Assembly: GCF_002797715.1 (NCBI RefSeq)
Contig: NZ_PGFF01000001.1
Span: 1,635,304-1,699,303, forward strand
DNA length: 64,000 bases
Origin: Diaminobutyricimonas aerilata
GTDB taxonomy: Bacteria > Actinomycetota > Actinomycetes > Actinomycetales > Microbacteriaceae
Direction of reading: 5' to 3'
The notes under the pieces were generated by a model, which did no database searches, was not told the origin of the DNA, and saw nothing but the letters and a program-made list of their open reading frames with translations. Made by a program: the position numbers and the translations under genes. How positions within the stretch are numbered: the first letter of the stretch is position 1; each line of letters starts with the position of its first letter. Positions 61,409-64,000 of this stretch are shown here, piece by piece.

Positions 61409-62596
61409 TCAGCCGCGGCGACGTTGCGCGTCCGGCTCGGCGATCGAGCCGATGATGAGCGCCGTCTGGAGGATCAGCGCCTCCCGCGCGCCGGTGGCGT
61501 CCCAGCCGATGACCTCGCTGATCCGCTTGAGCCGGTAGCGCACGGTGTTCGGATGCACGAAGAGCTCGCGCGCGGTCGCCTCGAGCGAGCGTCCGTTGTC
61601 GAGGTAGCACCAGAGCGTGGTGAGCAGCTCGGTCGAGTGCGCCTGCAGCGGCTTGAACACGCGGTTGATGAGCGTCGAGCGGGCGAGCGGATCACCGGCC
61701 AGGGCGCGTTCGGGCAGGAGGTCATCGGCGAGCGTCGGTCGGGGCGCGTTGCGCCACGAGCGCGCGACCGCGAAGCCGGCGAGGGCGGCGCGGGCGCTCT
61801 TCGACGCGTCGACGAGGCTCGGCACCTCCGGTCCGAGCACGAGGTGGCCGGGGCCGAAGCCCGGTTCGAGCCGGGTGGCGATCTCGAGGAACGGGATGAC
61901 CTCGGCCTCGGTCTCGTGCTGCACGGGCGACGCGCGGCCGATGACGAGCACGAGGCGGCTGCCCTGCACTCCGATGAGCACGTCCGCGTCGAGGTGGCGT
62001 GCGGTGCGGCGGAGCTGGTCCACGTCGAGCTGCTTCGGGGCGGTGCCGACGAGCACGCACACCTCGCCGTGCCCGTTCCAGCCGAGCGCGGCGATGCGGC
62101 TCGGCAGCTCGTTGTCGTACTCGCCGCTGAGGATCGAGTCGACGACGAGCGCCTCGAGTCGGGCATCCCACAGTCCGCGCTGCTCCGCGGCGCGGGCGTA
62201 CACGTCGGCCGCGGCGAACGCGATCTCCCGGCTGTAGAGCAGGATCGCCTCGCGGAGCGACTCGTCGGCTCCCTTGATGCGGTCCTCGACGACCTCGACG
62301 GTCACGCGGATGAGCTGCAGCGTCTGCTGCAGGCTCACCGAACGCAGCAGCTCGCGGGGCGCCGCGCCGAACACGTCGGCCGCGATCCACGGGGTGGACT
62401 TCGGGTCGTCGTACCAGGAGATGAACGAGGTGATGCCGGCCTGGGCGACGAGGCCCACGGCGGAGCGCCGTCCCGGCGGCATGTCGCCGTACCAGGGGAG
62501 GGTCTCGTCGAGCCGCTTCAGGGTCGCGGTCGCGAGCTCACCCGAGAGTGTGCGCAGCCACGCGAGCGTCTGCTGCTTGGTGCGGGGCGCGGCCAA
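61409..62596 (-). CDS. fasR: PucR/CdaR-type regulator of fatty-acid synthesis (FasR-like)
   Basis: A 395-residue regulator with a C-terminal PucR-type helix-turn-helix (SLEATARELFVHPNTVRYRLKRISEVIGWD, residues ~335-370) and a long helical N-terminal domain. FasR proteins of this build activate the fabD-fabH-acpP-fabF operon directly downstream in Streptomyces and Mycobacterium, and the layout is the same here. The TTG start is the first in-frame initiator after aceE, but its ribosome site is weak. Confidence 0.87.
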   Translation of the reverse strand: MAAPRTKQQTLAWLRTLSGELATATLKRLDETLPWYGDMPPGRRSAVGLVAQAGITSFISWYDDPKSTPWIAADVFGAAPRELLRSVSLQQTLQLIRVTVEVVEDRIKGADESLREAILLYSREIAFAAADVYARAAEQRGLWDARLEALVVDSILSGEYDNELPSRIAALGWNGHGEVCVLVGTAPKQLDVDQLRRTARHLDADVLIGVQGSRLVLVIGRASPVQHETEAEVIPFLEIATRLEPGFGPGHLVLGPEVPSLVDASKSARAALAGFAVARSWRNAPRPTLADDLLPERALAGDPLARSTLINRVFKPLQAHSTELLTTLWCYLDNGRSLEATARELFVHPNTVRYRLKRISEVIGWDATGAREALILQTALIIGSIAEPDAQRRRG

Positions 62597-62630
62597 CGGT
62601 CACCGCGCCCGTTCGCCGGTGGCGGTCATG

Positions 62631-64000
62631 TCAGCTCTCGCCGCCGGCCGATCCGGTCGTTCCCGCGGTGACATCGTGCAGCCGGTACTTCTCGATGGCC
62701 TGCCGGACGACCGCGGGGTCGATCTTGCCCTGACGAGCGAGACCCTGCAGCGTGCGCACCACGATCGACGGGCCGTCGATCGTGAAGAAGCGACGGGCGG
62801 CGGGCCGCGTGTCGGAGAAGCCGAAGCCGTCGGCGCCGAGCGTGTAGTAGTCGCCCGGAACCCACGCGCGGATCTGATCGGGCACCGCGTTCATGAAGTC
62901 CGACACCGCGATGAACGGACCCTCGTGGCCGTTGAGCTTCGCCGTGACGTACGGCACAGCCTGCTCGGCGTCCGGGTTCATGAAGTTGTGGTGGTCCGCT
63001 GCGACACCGTCGCGACGCAGCTCGTTCCACGACGTGACGCTCCACACCTCGGCGGCCACGCCCCAGTCGTTCGCGAGCAGCTCCTGCGCCTCGAACGCCC
63101 ACGGCACGCCCACACCCGAGGCGAGCAGCTGAGCACGCGGACCCTCGGTGATGGGGTTGCGCAGCTTGTAGATGCCGCGCAGCAGCCCGTCGACGTCGAG
63201 GTTCTCGGGCTCGGCCGGCTGCACGAGCGGCTCGTTGTAGACCGTGATGTAGTACATGACGTTCGGGTCGGGGTGCTGTCCCCCGTACATCCGCTCGATG
63301 CCGGCGCGCACGATGTGCCCGATCTCGTAGCCGAACGCCGGGTCGTAGGTCACGACGGCCGGGTTCGTCGAGGCGAGCAGCGGCGAGTGGCCGTCGGCGT
63401 GCTGGAGGCCCTCGCCGGTCAGCGTCGTGCGTCCCGCGGTCGCGCCGATGATGAAGCCGCGGGCCATCTGGTCACCCGCCGCCCACATGGCGTCGCCGGT
63501 GCGCTGGAAGCCGAACATCGAGTAGAAGACGTACACCGGGATGAGCGGCTCACCCTGCGTGGCATAGGCGGTGCCCGCGGCGGTGAAGGCGGCGAACGCA
63601 CCGGCCTCGTTGATGCCGACGTGCACGATCTGGCCCTGCGGGCTCTCCTTGTAGGCGAGCAGCAGTTCGCGGTCGACGCTCGTGTAGGTCTGCCCGTTCG
63701 GGTTGTAGATCTTCGACGTCGGGAAGTACGCGTCCATGCCGAACGTGCGCGCCTCGTCGGGGATGATCGGCACGATGCGGTGGCCGAAGTCCTTCGAGCG
63801 CAGCAGGTCCTTCAGCAGGCGGGCGAACGCCATCGTCGTGGCGACCTCCTGCTTGCCGGAGCCCTTCTTGACGATGTCGTACGTCGTCGGTTCGGGGAGC
63901 GAGATCTGCGTGAACCGCGAGCGGCGCTCCGGCACGTAGCCGCCGAGCTCGCGGCGGCGCTCCTGCAGGTACTGGATCGCCTCGTCGTTCTCACCGGGGT
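62631..64000 (-). CDS. aceE: Pyruvate dehydrogenase E1 (homodimeric), C-terminal part
   Basis: About 455 C-terminal residues; the frame remains open at the window edge (reading [19 protein letters not shown]), so the start lies beyond 64000. Sequences such as [43 protein letters not shown] and [12 protein letters not shown] are typical of AceE. It decarboxylates pyruvate with thiamin diphosphate for the pyruvate dehydrogenase complex, feeding acetyl-CoA to the fab genes. The stop is 34 bp before fasR. Confidence 0.97.
   Translation of the reverse strand, partial: PGENDEAIQYLQERRRELGGYVPERRSRFTQISLPEPTTYDIVKKGSGKQEVATTMAFARLLKDLLRSKDFGHRIVPIIPDEARTFGMDAYFPTSKIYNPNGQTYTSVDRELLLAYKESPQGQIVHVGINEAGAFAAFTAAGTAYATQGEPLIPVYVFYSMFGFQRTGDAMWAAGDQMARGFIIGATAGRTTLTGEGLQHADGHSPLLASTNPAVVTYDPAFGYEIGHIVRAGIERMYGGQHPDPNVMYYITVYNEPLVQPAEPENLDVDGLLRGIYKLRNPITEGPRAQLLASGVGVPWAFEAQELLANDWGVAAEVWSVTSWNELRRDGVAADHHNFMNPDAEQAVPYVTAKLNGHEGPFIAVSDFMNAVPDQIRAWVPGDYYTLGADGFGFSDTRPAARRFFTIDGPSIVVRTLQGLARQGKIDPAVVRQAIEKYRLHDVTAGTTGSAGGES

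Overview
The window is a high-GC, gene-dense chromosomal segment that looks like an actinobacterium close to Microbacteriaceae. Support for this comes from the gene content and order: phoH-ybeY-corC-era; recO-uppS; dus-dgt-dnaG; and a FasR-type regulator next to fabD-fabH-acpP-fabF, with DUF3145 and aceE beside it. Many GTG and TTG starts, ATGA/GTGA gene overlaps, and a set of TANNNT -10 boxes 6-7 nt before a start codon (leaderless mRNAs) fit the same group. No phage, insertion sequence, CRISPR array or rRNA operon was seen. The lineage is an inference from content, not from a database search.

Layout. 1-4058: end of a HIT protein, then phoH, ybeY, a CBS-domain membrane protein and era, translationally overlapped. 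4059-8317: a NarL-type two-component system and the ABC exporter it probably controls, with a repeated CATCC-N3-GGATG operator candidate before both units. 8343-10407: a palindromic repeat element, a leucine leader peptide and leuA. 10421-16925: a TRIC-family protein, transketolase, ROK regulator and an ascorbate-family PTS (IIA, IIB, IIC). 16984-18764: recO and uppS. 19251-24681: nrtR-nadA-nadB-nadC-cysteine desulfurase, a complete quinolinate/NAD module. 24739-30124: LysR regulator, divergent class V aminotransferase, P-loop kinase-like protein, glyS, and a DUF559 protein bracketed by repeat elements. 30236-36164: FrnE/DsbA protein with a 39-residue Cys protein, YbaK-type deacylase, dusB, dgt, dnaG. 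36361-43718: an oligopeptide ABC transporter (binding protein, two permeases, fused double ATPase), an extra ATPase and a lactonase-type propeller. 43777-51119: tRNA-Asn, an orphan histidine kinase, azlC-azlD, def, a DMT transporter, a glycosyltransferase, a PhoX phosphatase preceded by a PHO-box-like triple repeat, and a CAT-anticodon tRNA. 51148-57712: small hypotheticals, an SOS-box-controlled small protein, a degenerate SGNH protein, DUF1684, a GNAT, a family-A DNA polymerase and DUF3145. 57777-64000: fabF, acpP, fabH, fabD, fasR and aceE on the minus strand.

The least explained signal is a family of seven intergenic elements of 97-98 bp (one is 108 bp). Each is bounded by perfect or near-perfect 15-bp inverted arms (GTCGGAAATTCAGGA ... 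TCCTGAATTTCCGAC). Five of the seven carry a core GATYCCG at a constant offset of 46-47 bp from one arm, so the elements have polarity. Two pairs sit about 190 bp apart. Another two copies bracket a DUF559/AbiEi-like nuclease-fold gene, and one of these supplies that gene's last codons and stop. They could be mobile miniature elements, REP-like palindromes or paired protein-binding sites; the sequence alone does not decide.

Other regulatory readings: an apparently leaderless leuA leader peptide with a hairpin, a TCGAAC-N4-GTTCGA SOS box just downstream of a -10 box, three 11-bp PHO-box units before phoX, and a shared TAGKCAAAAG motif before the ROK and PTS genes.
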